Origin: Bacillota bacterium
Lineage (GTDB): Bacteria; Bacillota; Clostridia; Lachnospirales; Lachnospiraceae
Assembly (NCBI GenBank): GCA_023411215.1
Contig: JAEYOY010000070.1
Span: 124,001 to 188,000, forward strand
Length of the DNA: 64,000 bases
Reading direction: 5' to 3'
The notes under the pieces are model-generated. The model saw only the letters and a list, made by a program, of their open reading frames with translations, was not told the origin of the DNA and made no database searches. Each line of letters opens with the position of its first letter. Positions within the stretch are counted from its first letter, which is position 1. Shown one piece after another: positions 44,484 through 53,663 of this stretch. A program made the translations under genes and the position numbers.

Positions 44484-45245
44484 TTAGAACCCTAAGGACA
44501 TAAGATAATCTCTACTGATACGTGCATCCTCAAGGGCTGTGAACTGCGTATGTCTATCCTGTTCTACGACTAACCACTGACTACCACCGGCAACAGCTTG
44601 AGTGAGAATCGAAGGGATATCTTGAACACCATGTCCAACTGCGCGGAATTCAAAGGGTGTTCCTTCGCTGTAATCCTTTAGATGAACTACCGGTAGTCTT
44701 CCCTCATACTTCTTCATATAGGTTGCGGGATCTTCTCCTGATACTTTGGTCCAGCAAGTATCCAGTTCCACCTGCCAAACCTCCTTACCGTAGGTACGGT
44801 ACATATAATCCAGCACATATTCGCCTTCCGCTGTCTTGAGGAACTCAAAATCATGATTATGGTACATCAGTGTGATTCCGACCGCTTGACATGCAGCAGC
44901 AATCGCCGGTACATCTGCCATAAACTCTTTAAAATATTCTGTTCCGTAACGCTGATTCTCTAAAAGATATGGTATAGCAATAAATTTACAACCAATTACA
45001 GAATAATTTTCGGCTGTTTTCTGAATACTCCCCTTAAATTCCTGGTAAGATACATGTGCTGATATCGGAACCAGACCAACTTCCTTCAGAGTATCTCTAA
45101 CCTCTTCCGGTGTATAACCATAAAGACCGGCAAGCTCTACACCGTCATAACCCATTTTCTTAACTTCTTGCATTGATTTTACAAAATCTTTTTCCGCATC
45201 CTCACGAATAGAATATACTTGAAGTGCAACCGGTAATTTACCCAT
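44484..45245 (-). CDS. Sugar phosphate isomerase/epimerase (TIM barrel), copy 2
   Basis: 253 aa from ATG 45243-45245 (MGKLPVALQVYS) after TGGAG. Xylose-isomerase-like TIM barrel: MGYDGVELAGLYGYTPEEV, LMYHNHDFEFLKTAEGEY with metal-binding His/Glu, QVELDTCWTKVSGEDPATYM (Asp), and VVHLKDYSEG (His), VVEQDRH late (Glu). Such proteins epimerise or isomerise keto sugars or hydrolyse beta-elimination intermediates. Fifth in the operon from the regulator. Confidence 0.88.
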   Translation of the reverse strand: MGKLPVALQVYSIREDAEKDFVKSMQEVKKMGYDGVELAGLYGYTPEEVRDTLKEVGLVPISAHVSYQEFKGSIQKTAENYSVIGCKFIAIPYLLENQRYGTEYFKEFMADVPAIAAACQAVGITLMYHNHDFEFLKTAEGEYVLDYMYRTYGKEVWQVELDTCWTKVSGEDPATYMKKYEGRLPVVHLKDYSEGTPFEFRAVGHGVQDIPSILTQAVAGGSQWLVVEQDRHTQFTALEDARISRDYLMSLGF

Positions 45246-45263
45246 ATGAATCTCCATTTCTGT

Positions 45264-45358
45264 TGCAGCCTACGAAATTAGGCTGCAGCTCAAATTCATG
45301 ATGATAGAAAGCATGCTTTCTATTGTATGCCAATACAAAAATCTATGATTTTCTATAT
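45264..45358 (-). repeat. Diverged family A repeat
   Basis: Plus strand GCTGCAGCTCAAATTCATGA, ATAGAAAGCATGCTTTCTAT, then ACAAAAATCTATGATTTTCTATATA: same order as the copy at 56.52 kb (GCAGCACAAATTCATGA ... AAAAATCTCTGATTTTTC). Also holds a GTTGCAGCCTACG/TAGGCTGCAGC hairpin. Confidence 0.4.
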
Positions 45359-45372
45359 AATATCCTTACTAT

Positions 45373-46428
45373 CTATTCAAAATAAACTACTTGCTTTTTC
45401 TCTGAGGATTCAAAGATCGCTTCCATCAGCTTCATTACCCTCATTACTTCCGGTAATTTGATTTTCTGATCTTCTTCCTTAGCGACTGCCTTCATTACAT
45501 TGCGATAAAAATCCCTGATATCACTCTTTACAATATCAAGTTCCTCTGTGCTGATTGTATCATCCCTGCGGGGTGCCATTGTCTTTGTTAATCCCGCTGC
45601 AGTACGTACAGGCACAACATCCTCTTCATTCTTACCTACAGCACGAACGATGCGGCCCTTCAGACTCCAATCCTCAATAATAGCAGTACCGTTCTGTCCG
45701 ATCATATACCATCTGGGTAGTGAGATAAAATTACTGGTTCCTACTTCTACAATAACATCCACACCATTCTCAAATCCGAGCTGTGCATTAAAACCATCAT
45801 CAACCATTGTGTTAGTAATATTAGTCACAGTGGCATAAACCGTCTTTAGCTTTGTGCTTCCCATCATCTGCAGAATCTGATCCAATAGGTGTACACCCCA
45901 GTCCAGTACCATGCCGCCGCCATGCTCTTTCTCTTGACGCCAGTCACCGGGAATACCTCTGGAGCCGTGTACTCTGGACTCGATACGGTATACCTCTCCT
46001 AGCTTCTGCTCTTCATAAATCTTCTTCATGGTCAGGTAATCCTCGTCCCAACGACGGTTCTGGTGTACAGTGAATAATTTCCCTGTTTCTTTCGACACAT
46101 CCATCATTTCCTGTAAATCAGAAGAATTCAGAGTAACCGGTTTCTCACTAACCACATTCTTACCTGCACGCATTGCTTGAATAGCAATCGGTTTATGTAA
46201 ATCGTTGGGTGTAGCAACGAGCACGATATCAATCTGATCATCCTTCAATAATTCTTCTAAGCTGTCATAGCTATGCACGCCAACTTCCTGGGCATATGAC
46301 TTTCGAGCAGCACTGATGTCATATATTCCTGCAACCTCTAAACCGTCAATGGTCTCTATGGTTTCTCTGTGCCAATTGCCCATGCCACCAAAACCAACGA
46401 TACCAAGCATATAATTTGTACCTTTCAT
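45373..46428 (-). CDS. Gfo/Idh/MocA family dehydrogenase, copy 1
   Basis: 351 aa; ATG 46428 after GGAGGC. Rossmann LGIVGFGGMGNWHRETI, catalytic VSEKPVTLNSSDLQEMM, HQNRRWDEDYLTMK, and GGGMVLDWGVHLLDQILQMM with the His. Different enough from copy 2 (43373) to act on another substrate or the reverse step. Between two TIM-barrel isomerase genes. Confidence 0.9.
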   Translation of the reverse strand: MKGTNYMLGIVGFGGMGNWHRETIETIDGLEVAGIYDISAARKSYAQEVGVHSYDSLEELLKDDQIDIVLVATPNDLHKPIAIQAMRAGKNVVSEKPVTLNSSDLQEMMDVSKETGKLFTVHQNRRWDEDYLTMKKIYEEQKLGEVYRIESRVHGSRGIPGDWRQEKEHGGGMVLDWGVHLLDQILQMMGSTKLKTVYATVTNITNTMVDDGFNAQLGFENGVDVIVEVGTSNFISLPRWYMIGQNGTAIIEDWSLKGRIVRAVGKNEEDVVPVRTAAGLTKTMAPRRDDTISTEELDIVKSDIRDFYRNVMKAVAKEEDQKIKLPEVMRVMKLMEAIFESSEKKQVVYFE

Positions 46429-46516
46429 TACTTATTAGCCTCCATAATATTTCTTCTTTAAGTTATTAAGTTCATGTCAATATTTTGACCAAAAGCAGAT
46501 CTTAGCCTGGCTAGTA

Positions 46517-47488
46517 TTAAGCCCAGAACATCTCTCCTCTTTCTTCATAGATTAATACATTCTTTAGGAAATTAATCGCCTTCACTAAACCTTCTTTACC
46601 GGACATCAAACCGTCTTCATGCTCAATACTCAGTGCATGATCATAGCCTGCCATACGTAGTTCGGATACGATTGCTTTCCAGAACTCCTCACCATTGCCG
46701 TAACCAACTGCTCTAAAGATCCAGGAGCGATTTATCTCGTTGCCATAATGTCCTGTATCCAATACACCGTTCACTGCAGTATTGTATTTATCAATCTTGG
46801 TATCCTTTGCATGGAAATGGAAGATAGCTCCAGCTTTACCAAGCTCACGAATACTTGCACACGGATCCATACCCTGCCAGATCAGATGACTGGGATCAAA
46901 GTTAGCACCGATTTCTGGTCCGACTGCTTCACGAAGCTTCAATAAGGTACTGGTATTGTATACACAGAAGCCGGGATGCATCTCAAGGGCAAACTTATTT
47001 ACACCGTGCTCCTTTGCAAAGGCAACCTTCTTCTTCCAATAAGGAATCAACACCTCATTCCATTGATAATCAAGTACCGCGAGATAATCCTCAGGCCATG
47101 AGCAGGTTACCCAGTTTGGCATCTTATCTGCAGGGCTTCCTCCGGGACAACCGGAAAAGGTGTTGATAATAGAAATTCCAAGCTTCTCTGCGAGCAAAAT
47201 TGCTTTCGTCAGATCCTCATCGAATTTATCAGCAATTTCCTTCACAGGATGTACCATATTGCCATGGCAGCTAAGTGCGCTGATTTCAAGATTATGATCC
47301 TTTATTGTATTCTTAAATTTCTCCAACTCTTTCTCGTCGTTTAATAAGATGTCCGGATCACAATGTGCTCTTCCAGGATATCCACCGCAACCGATTTCAA
47401 CTGTCTGAACACCGTTACTGGCTAAAAAATCACAAGCCTTATCAAGAGACATATCACCTAAAATAACTGTAAATGTACCTAATTTCAT
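46517..47488 (-). CDS. Sugar phosphate isomerase/epimerase (IolE-like), copy 1
   Basis: 323 aa; ATG 47488 after AGGAGGT. TIM barrel with CGGYPGRAHCDPDIL, FSGCPGGSPADKMPN, KFALEMHPGFCVYN (metal Glu), IGANFDPSHLIWQGMDP (Asp/His), IFHFHAKDTKIDKYN (His) and LSIEHEDGLMSG (Glu). Complete metal set, so probably active. First structural gene after the regulator; a 240-bp gap upstream should hold the promoter. Confidence 0.9.
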   Translation of the reverse strand: MKLGTFTVILGDMSLDKACDFLASNGVQTVEIGCGGYPGRAHCDPDILLNDEKELEKFKNTIKDHNLEISALSCHGNMVHPVKEIADKFDEDLTKAILLAEKLGISIINTFSGCPGGSPADKMPNWVTCSWPEDYLAVLDYQWNEVLIPYWKKKVAFAKEHGVNKFALEMHPGFCVYNTSTLLKLREAVGPEIGANFDPSHLIWQGMDPCASIRELGKAGAIFHFHAKDTKIDKYNTAVNGVLDTGHYGNEINRSWIFRAVGYGNGEEFWKAIVSELRMAGYDHALSIEHEDGLMSGKEGLVKAINFLKNVLIYEERGEMFWA

Positions 47489-47728
47489 TGCCTTACCTCC
47501 TATTTATGTATTATCTTCAAACTATTTGGTACCCTCCGAGAAATCCGTTAAATTTTGAGTTGTCTGGTACAAAGTATACGAAAAGCGTACTAGTGTGAAT
47601 AGACATCTCAAGATGCCATTTAACTGGGAGGGTATTGAGCAATTACACTCTATTTTACATGATACAATTCAACAGTGATTATATCTATGGATTTCTTGCT
47701 GTTAATACATATTATCTTGCTATTTCTA

Positions 47729-48550
47729 TCAGCCCCATACACGGGAGGGTGCATAGCCATAATAATTTCGGAACAATCTGCCAAAATTATTGTAATCGGT
47801 AAAGCCAACCGCAGATGCCACCTCTGACACGCTCATCTCCTTCTGTTCCAATAAGTGGTGAGCTGTCTTCAAACGAACCTCATTAATATAATTCAGAGGA
47901 CTCTTCCCTAAGCTTTCCTTAAACAAATGACAAAAACGATATTCACTGAGATGTATTAACTGAGCAAGAGTCTGTATTGCTATCGGCTCCGAATAATTAC
48001 CCTGTATGTATTGCAGTACCTGATTAAGACGCTTCAAATTCTGCATACGTTTAATATTCTCCTTGTCCGACAGACTTTCCGAGACATAATTACGCAGAAG
48101 ATATGTAATAAGTTCATATATTTTACCCCTCATTGCCATCTTATATCCGACCTGCTTATTGAATTCCTCCTGATAGATATCCTCCATCAGTTTCTTGATT
48201 GTCTTATCGGAATAAATAATCGATTGGAAAATGGCATTACAGTTAGCAACCTCTTTAGAAAAAGAATCCATTTCAAAAATTATGACCAACGCTTCGAGAT
48301 TCTTTGATCGGCTGAAGCCTTCGTGGAGCTCGTTGCAATTGATAATAACCAGACTTCCCTCCTCCATATCAAAAGGTTTATGGTTACAGAAGAAAGTTCC
48401 TTGTCCATTTAATACGTAATGTAATTCAATATGCTCATGCCAATGGGAAGCACAATAAAGTCCCTGCCTGCGAATCTGCTGCTTGAACATCTGCACCGGG
48501 AATTCTTCGTCATTAATAATTTTCTTCTCATATAAACTTATATCATGCAT
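47729..48550 (-). CDS. AraC family transcriptional regulator
   Basis: 273 aa from ATG 48548-48550 (MHDISLYEKK) after GGAGG. N-terminal cupin with HWHEHIELHYVLNGQGTF for ligand sensing, C-terminal double HTH: LAQLIHLSEYRFCHLFKESL with GKSPLNYINEVRL and VSEVASAVGFTDYNNFGRLF with YYGYAPSRV. Very likely controls the four sugar genes downstream, same strand, 240 bp away; inference from location. Confidence 0.92.
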   Translation of the reverse strand: MHDISLYEKKIINDEEFPVQMFKQQIRRQGLYCASHWHEHIELHYVLNGQGTFFCNHKPFDMEEGSLVIINCNELHEGFSRSKNLEALVIIFEMDSFSKEVANCNAIFQSIIYSDKTIKKLMEDIYQEEFNKQVGYKMAMRGKIYELITYLLRNYVSESLSDKENIKRMQNLKRLNQVLQYIQGNYSEPIAIQTLAQLIHLSEYRFCHLFKESLGKSPLNYINEVRLKTAHHLLEQKEMSVSEVASAVGFTDYNNFGRLFRNYYGYAPSRVWG

Positions 48551-48672
48551 AGGAAGCCTCCAAGTTGCTGTAAAGTAACGGAACATAATAAATCATTTAT
48601 AATCCACTTAATTGATACCAATTATCCCTTATCCTATTTTAACAGAATTTTCATCTGCTTTCAATCAGTCAT

Positions 48673-48762
48673 AAAAAAGCTGGTGCAAAATGGAGGTTAT
48701 ATACATGGATGAGTACAACCAACTTTCCTCATCTCTGCAATATCTTCGATTTCGCACCAGCC
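48673..48762 (-). terminator. Terminator of the pyrKDE unit with a long loop
   Basis: Minus strand GGCTGGTGCGAAAT (48748-48761) pairs with ATTTTGCACCAGC (48679-48691), followed by TTTTTT. The loop holds its own GATGAGGAAAGTTGG/GTACTCATC pairing. Confidence 0.75.
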
Positions 48763-48781
48763 TCTTTAAAACACTGATTTA

Positions 48782-48934
48782 TTAAAATAACAATTCTGAT
48801 TTTTTCTTAAGTAGCTTCGCTCCGTTTAGTATTAACAAAGTACCGGATACCACTCCTGCAACAATCAACAGAATTCCCATAACAAGATTCCACACGCCGA
48901 CCGATTTCATTGTGTTATAGATTTTCTCCATCAT
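48782..48934 (-). CDS. 50-residue membrane peptide after pyrE
   Basis: Not in the usual gene size range, but supported by AAAGGAGGG in front of ATG 48932-48934 and a start 30 bp after the pyrE stop. Sequence begins MMEKIYNTMKSVGVWNLVMG and continues with a hydrophobic stretch (ILLIVAGVVSGTLLILNG) ending in KLLKKKSELLF: one long or two short helices plus a basic tail. Not recognised. Lies before the pyr terminator, so probably co-transcribed with pyrE. Confidence 0.7.
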   Translation of the reverse strand: MMEKIYNTMKSVGVWNLVMGILLIVAGVVSGTLLILNGAKLLKKKSELLF

Positions 48935-48963
48935 ATACAATCCCTCCTTTATCTACCGGTAGT

Positions 48964-49650
48964 CTATCTTCCAATATTCTTTACACCATACTGCTCATAG
49001 TAAGCATCAATTGCTGACTTTAATCTATCATCAATAACAATTTTCCCATTGTAGGGGCGATTATGCAGATGCTCAACCACTTCCTCCATGGTAACAATGG
49101 ATGTTGTCGCAATGTGATAATTCTCTTCTATCTCGGAAAGCGCACTTTTATTACCTTGTCCTCTTTCCATTCGGTCTACCGATACTACCAGGCCTAATAC
49201 CTCAACCTGGGCCTGAGCAGCTAAAATTGGCATTGTTTCGCCAATGGAGGTTCCCGCGGTAGTTACATCTTCAATAATGATTACCTTATCCCCATCTATA
49301 AGAGGGGATCCCAGTAAAATACCTGTATCTCCATGATCCTTAACTTCCTTACGGTTAGAACAATATTTGATGTCCTTCTGATAAAATTCACTGATTGCCA
49401 TCGTAGTAGCTACTGTAAGCGGAATACCCTTGTAGGCGGGCCCGAATAATACATCAAAATCCAATCCGTATTTATCATTAATCGCCTTCGCATAATATTC
49501 ACCTAATCTCCTAAGCTGGGAACCGGAGCGGTAGAAGCCTGTGTTAACAAAGAAAGGAGTCTTTCTTCCACTCTTCGTTGTAAAATCTCCAAACTTAAGT
49601 ACACCACAGTCTACCATGAATTCTATAAATTCCTTTTTATATTGCTCCAT
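48964..49650 (-). CDS. pyrE: Orotate phosphoribosyltransferase
   Basis: 228 aa; ATG 49650 after AGGAGGC. Transfers PRPP ribose phosphate to orotate giving OMP. FGDFTTKSGRKTPFFVNTGF near the start, GPAYKGIPLTVATTMAI, the flexible loop around NRKEVKDHGDTG, and the PRPP motif KVIIIEDVTTAGTSIGE. Third gene after pyrK and pyrD. Confidence 0.96.
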   Translation of the reverse strand: MEQYKKEFIEFMVDCGVLKFGDFTTKSGRKTPFFVNTGFYRSGSQLRRLGEYYAKAINDKYGLDFDVLFGPAYKGIPLTVATTMAISEFYQKDIKYCSNRKEVKDHGDTGILLGSPLIDGDKVIIIEDVTTAGTSIGETMPILAAQAQVEVLGLVVSVDRMERGQGNKSALSEIEENYHIATTSIVTMEEVVEHLHNRPYNGKIVIDDRLKSAIDAYYEQYGVKNIGR

Positions 49651-49737
49651 AATCTGCCTCCTACTTTCTTCATTGTATCACATATATCAAGAAATAATAG
49701 CACTTAATATTAATTTTATAACATTTTTTAGGTTGGA

Positions 49738-50640
49738 TTATTTAACACAACCGATTAAATCCCTAATATCTTTCACATTGTATTTCCTCATGTATTCCTC
49801 AATCCCCTTTATAACCTGAATTGTAGCAGATGGATTAATAAAATTAGCCGTGCCTACCGCCACCATGCTGGCACCAGCCATAATGAATTCCAACGCATCC
49901 TCTGCACAGGTGATACCACCCATTCCGATAACCGGAAGCTGAACCGCATGAGCCACCTGGTATACCATTCGGACTGCGATTGGTCTGATTGCCGGACCGG
50001 ATAAGCCGCCGGTTTTATTTGCCAACAGACAAGCACGGCGATGGATATCAATTTTCATTCCGGTAATCGTATTTATGAGGGATAGAGCATCTGCTCCAGC
50101 GGCCTCTGCCGCCCTTGCCATTTCTGCGATATCGGTCACATTTGGACTGAGCTTCATAATAATCGGTTGTCTAGCCAGTCTTTTTAGTTCGGAAGTAATT
50201 GCCTCTACGCACTTTGGATCCTGTCCGAAGGCAATACCGCCTTCCTTCACATTGGGACAGGAGATATTAATCTCCAGCATGTCCACATCGCAATCCGCCA
50301 TCCGTTCTACTACTTCACAATATTCCTGAGTGGTCTTTCCCACAACATTTACGATAATCTTTGTATCATACTTACGCAAGAACGGAATATCTCTCTGTAT
50401 AAATACATCAACACCGGGATTTTGAAGACCGATGGCATTTAACATACCACCGTAGGTCTCAGCAACTCTCGGAGTAGGATTTCCCAGCCAGGGTATACTT
50501 GATACTCCCTTTGTAGTCACTGCTCCAAGTTCGGATAAATCCACATAATCGCAATACTCTATACCAGAGCCGAAGGTTCCGGAGGCGGTGGTAACGGGGT
50601 TCTTAAAGGTCACTCCAGCTAATGTTACATTCATATTCAT
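49738..50640 (-). CDS. pyrD: Dihydroorotate dehydrogenase B, catalytic subunit
   Basis: 300 aa. Class 1B enzyme with FMN, oxidising dihydroorotate with NAD+ through PyrK. VTTASGTFGSGIEYCDYVDL, the base Cys in LEINISCPNVKEGGIAFGQ, IIMKLSPNVTDIAE, and the FMN phosphate site PVIGMGGITCAEDAL and MVAVGTANF. It overlaps the pyrK stop by 4 bp, so both subunits are coupled. ATG 50640 or 50634 is the start. Confidence 0.96.
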   Translation of the reverse strand: MNMNVTLAGVTFKNPVTTASGTFGSGIEYCDYVDLSELGAVTTKGVSSIPWLGNPTPRVAETYGGMLNAIGLQNPGVDVFIQRDIPFLRKYDTKIIVNVVGKTTQEYCEVVERMADCDVDMLEINISCPNVKEGGIAFGQDPKCVEAITSELKRLARQPIIMKLSPNVTDIAEMARAAEAAGADALSLINTITGMKIDIHRRACLLANKTGGLSGPAIRPIAVRMVYQVAHAVQLPVIGMGGITCAEDALEFIMAGASMVAVGTANFINPSATIQVIKGIEEYMRKYNVKDIRDLIGCVK

Positions 50641-51404
50641 AGCTCCACCTCTTCTGCATAAAATACAGGACCCTCTTTACATATTCTCGCGTTCTTCACA
50701 TGACTGTGATGATCCACACCCTTTGTTTTACAGACACAGCCCAAGCAGGCTCCAATTCCGCAAGCCATGCGCTCCTCCAAGGATAATTGACAGGCAATCC
50801 CCTTCTCCAGAGCATAGTCTCTAATCCCTCGAAGCATAGGCGTAGGCCCGCAGGCAAAAATCATATCTGCTTTCAATTTATTGTCTCGGATGGCATCCAG
50901 GACATTTCCTTTTGTCCCCCTGCTTCCATCCTCCGTTGCTATATATACTTTTCCATAGGGAGTAAATTCTTCATCAAGAAAGGTAACATCTCGGTACCCT
51001 AACACAATCTGTCTTTCACAATCTAATTCCTTTGCCAGTTCAAGCATAGGTGGTATTCCGATACCTCCTCCCACAAGCAATACCTGCTTCCCTTCCAAGG
51101 TAAATCCATTCCCTAAGGGTCCCATCGCTTCTATGGTATCCTGTGGCTTCAGATCAGCAAATTCCATCGTTCCCTTTCCGGCAATGCGATACACCAGACG
51201 GACCGTTCCATGTTGCTTATTTATCTCACAGATACTGATTGGCCTCGGCAATAATTTGCTGCCATCCTTACAATATAAGGATACAAACTGACCGGGTTTT
51301 GCAGACAGTGCAATATCTTCTGCTTCTATCCACATACTATAAATATCCTCTGCAAGCTTCTCATGTTCTAAAATCACAGCTCTTTTCTTCATTGCAAGCG
51401 ACAT
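50637..51404 (-). CDS. pyrK: Dihydroorotate dehydrogenase B, electron transfer subunit
   Basis: 255 aa; ATG 51404 after AGGAGA. FAD/2Fe-2S protein that passes electrons from PyrD to NAD+. FAD motif LLPRPISICEIN and the GKGTMEF loop, NAD part LVGGGIGIPPMLELAKEL, FACGPTPMLRGI, and the iron-sulfur ligands ACGIGACLGCVCK with ARICKEGPVF. Its presence indicates an NAD-linked, anaerobic-type pyrimidine pathway. Confidence 0.96.
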   Translation of the reverse strand: MSLAMKKRAVILEHEKLAEDIYSMWIEAEDIALSAKPGQFVSLYCKDGSKLLPRPISICEINKQHGTVRLVYRIAGKGTMEFADLKPQDTIEAMGPLGNGFTLEGKQVLLVGGGIGIPPMLELAKELDCERQIVLGYRDVTFLDEEFTPYGKVYIATEDGSRGTKGNVLDAIRDNKLKADMIFACGPTPMLRGIRDYALEKGIACQLSLEERMACGIGACLGCVCKTKGVDHHSHVKNARICKEGPVFYAEEVEL

Positions 51405-51441
51405 ACTTTTCTCCTATGAATCATTAGTTTATACGGTAACA

Positions 51442-51546
51442 TAATGTACGGAATAAGCATAGGTCTAAGGCTGGTAAGCATCCTCCGAAACATAAGACGT
51501 TTCGAGGAGTGCTTTTCGGCTCCTTCACCTTTGCTGGGTCATCATA
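51442..51546. repeat. Decayed tandem copy of the 141-bp element
   Basis: Begins with the same terminal sequence ATAATGTACGGAATAAGCA (51442-51460), contains AAGCATCCTCCGAAACATAA, GACGTTTCGAGGAGTGCTTT and CACCTTTGCT, but its right terminal repeat is lost and runs into the next copy. Confidence 0.7.
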
Positions 51547-51687
51547 TAATGTACGGAATAAGCAAGCTTGTAAGCTCCGCTTTCAAGCTCGCGTTGCGCG
51601 GTCAATGACCGCCAAGCATCCTTCGAAACATAAGACGTTTCGAGGAGTGCTTTTCGGTCATTGACCTTTGCTTATTCCGTACATTAT
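51547..51687. mobile_element. 141-bp MITE-like element with 19-bp terminal inverted repeats
   Basis: Left end ATAATGTACGGAATAAGCA (51547-51565) and right end TGCTTATTCCGTACATTAT (51669-51687) are perfect inverse copies. Inside are GGTCAATGACCG facing CGGTCATTGACC and a hairpin AAGCATCCTTCGAAAC / GTTTCGAGGAGTGCTT. No ORF. Upstream of pyrK in its leader region. Confidence 0.7.
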
Positions 51688-52183
51688 AACCTAATTTATT
51701 ACTCCCTACAAGGTATTTTTTGGGGGTTGACCTTGTTTATACTTGAATAATTTTTATATTGATTATAAGTTTTTCTAATTAAATTCCTTGTTGGTTAAGA
51801 CCTTTGTTATAATTATTCTTATTGACCAATTTAAGTATCGAGTATATACTTAGAAACTGGTGTCTTGGTTTATATGAATCACATTCCATTGCCTACTGCA
51901 ACTTGCCTACATATATTTTCTGCTATTTTAGAGCATGAATTAGTAATCGATTTGATCAAGATTTATCAGTAATGTATTATGATATGGTATATTGATTGTT
52001 AATTATTACGAGAGGCTTCGATAATAATAAATCACTAACCGCTTCTAAGTATTATTTCATGAGCAAAATCAGCGTGTGATATTCTGGTACGATCGCGTAT
52101 TACAAGCCAGCTTACTATGCGAGTATATTACTGGCTTTATGCTCGCACCTATGCTTTTTATGTTCTAACTCATATTTAACCTG
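51688..52183. other. AT-rich gene-free stretch upstream of pyrK
   Basis: No gene supported. A TATAAT (minus, near 51683-51688) overlaps the terminal repeat of the element, with a weak TTGTAG 17 bp before it; this could drive pyrKDE. Near 52108-52139 AAGCCAG and CTGGCTTT face each other and may end the yjbQ transcript. Confidence 0.35.
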
Positions 52184-52588
52184 TTAACCCTCTATTATTT
52201 TTACATATATCTTGCGAATTCGTGGTCCATCGAATTCCATAAAATAGATACCTTGCCAAGTCCCCATGAGTAATCGTCCATCCTCAATAATGATTGTTTG
52301 TGAAAACCCCATCAAACTGGACTTTATATGTGCTGCAGAATTCCCTTCATTATGATGGTATTCATCCGATAACGGAATAAGCTTATTCATCACCATTAAG
52401 AAGTCTCTTATTACATCAGGGTCAGCATTCTCATTGATTGTTATTCCAGCGGTAGTATGCGGAATATAAACGATACAGATTCCACTCATTATCCCGCTCT
52501 CCCTAACCAGATTTTTAACCTCTCTGGTTATATCAATCATTGCCGTATGCTGGCCGGATTTCACGCCAAATGTATAAACTTCGCCCAT
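52184..52588 (-). CDS. YjbQ family protein (secondary thiamine-phosphate synthase-like)
   Basis: 134 aa; ATG 52588 after AGAGGTG. UPF0047 pattern: ITREVKNLVRESGIMSGICI, VYIPHTTAGITINENADPDV, and HNEGNSAAHIKSSLMGFSQ with the His residues, then GTWQGIYFMEFDGPR at the end. E. coli YjbQ can replace ThiE at a low level in suppressor tests, but its real role is unsettled. Single gene. Confidence 0.92.
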   Translation of the reverse strand: MGEVYTFGVKSGQHTAMIDITREVKNLVRESGIMSGICIVYIPHTTAGITINENADPDVIRDFLMVMNKLIPLSDEYHHNEGNSAAHIKSSLMGFSQTIIIEDGRLLMGTWQGIYFMEFDGPRIRKIYVKIIEG

Positions 52589-53046
52589 TGTTGTTCACCT
52601 CTTTCCGATCACTCTATCACTTTAACCTCTAAACATACTAAATGTTAGGCGTTGTACATACTAACTTAATATGCCTTCCCTTTGAAATAGCTTGTGCTAA
52701 GCGTGTGCCGCACACATTGAAGACTGCATACTTGCCAATTCCTCCTTCCACAATCTTATCGCATTATGGTTGTCAAATTAACCCAATGTTTTACATTAAA
52801 AAGATATTATATCTCTATTATCGACATATCTCTCAAATTTTTCAACAAGAATCGTTAAAATCCATCTTAAATTGGGTAAGTTATTCCCCGAGGACTCCTT
52901 GACACAAATCCATGGCTATGTTATATTTACCAGCGTGGGCTAACATCAAGAAGAGACCCTAAGAAAAGTGAATGATGTTCATTATTCACAAAGAGCTGGT
53001 ATGTTAAGTTTAAATGCAAATTTAAAGTTGAGAGGAAATGAATGAA
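52589..53046. other. Spacer with a family B fragment and a small hairpin
   Basis: No gene. Minus-strand GTATGCAGTCTTCAATGTGTG and a CGCTTAGCACAAGC end (52690-52736) match family B. GTGAATGATGTTCATTATTCAC near 52970-52991 resembles the B hairpin. The plus-strand cyclophilin promoter should lie here; none was picked with confidence. Confidence 0.45.
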
Positions 53047-53571
53047 ATGGCAAATACGAATCCTATCGTAACAATGGAGTTACAAAATGGTGATATAATT
53101 AAAATAGAATTATATCCTGATATTGCTCCTAATACTGTGAACAATTTTATCTCATTAGTTCAAAAAGGCTTTTATGATGGTCTTAAGTTTCACCGCGTAA
53201 TCCGTGGCTTTATGATTCAAGGCGGCGATCCTGAGGGAACAGGCATGGGTGGCCCCGGCTATTCCATCAAAGGTGAATTCTCATATAACAATTTTACAAA
53301 TAATATGAAGCATACAGCAGGTGTCCTCTCCATGGCTAGATCTCAACGTCCCGATTCTGCCGGCTCCCAGTTCTTCATTATGCATAAGGATTCTCCCCAT
53401 CTGGATGGCTCTTATGCGGCATTTGGGAAGGTAATCGAGGGTATGGAGGCAGTAAATAAGGTAGCTGAGACAAAGACAGATTATTCTGATGCTCCCCTAG
53501 AGACACAGGTTATGAAGAAGCTTACCGTAGAGACCTTCGGTGTAGAGTATCCCGAACCGGAGAAATGTTAA
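53047..53571 (+). CDS. Cyclophilin-type peptidyl-prolyl isomerase
   Basis: 174 aa from ATG 53047 (MANTNPIVTMEL) with GAGAGGA; an ATG at 53038 sits too near that site. Conserved catalytic block FYDGLKFHRVIRGFMIQGGD, GPGYSIKGEF, AGVLSMARSQRPDSAGSQFF (Phe/Gln), and HLDGSYAAFGKVIEGM. Cytosolic, no signal peptide. It probably assists folding in the cytoplasm. Confidence 0.95.
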   Translation: MANTNPIVTMELQNGDIIKIELYPDIAPNTVNNFISLVQKGFYDGLKFHRVIRGFMIQGGDPEGTGMGGPGYSIKGEFSYNNFTNNMKHTAGVLSMARSQRPDSAGSQFFIMHKDSPHLDGSYAAFGKVIEGMEAVNKVAETKTDYSDAPLETQVMKKLTVETFGVEYPEPEKC

Positions 53572-53663
53572 TATAATAATAACCATATCAATAAAAGGAA
53601 TCAATTATCAGCCTATATATAATTTTACGACAGAAAGTATGCATTCTGTCGTGATGAATCAAA

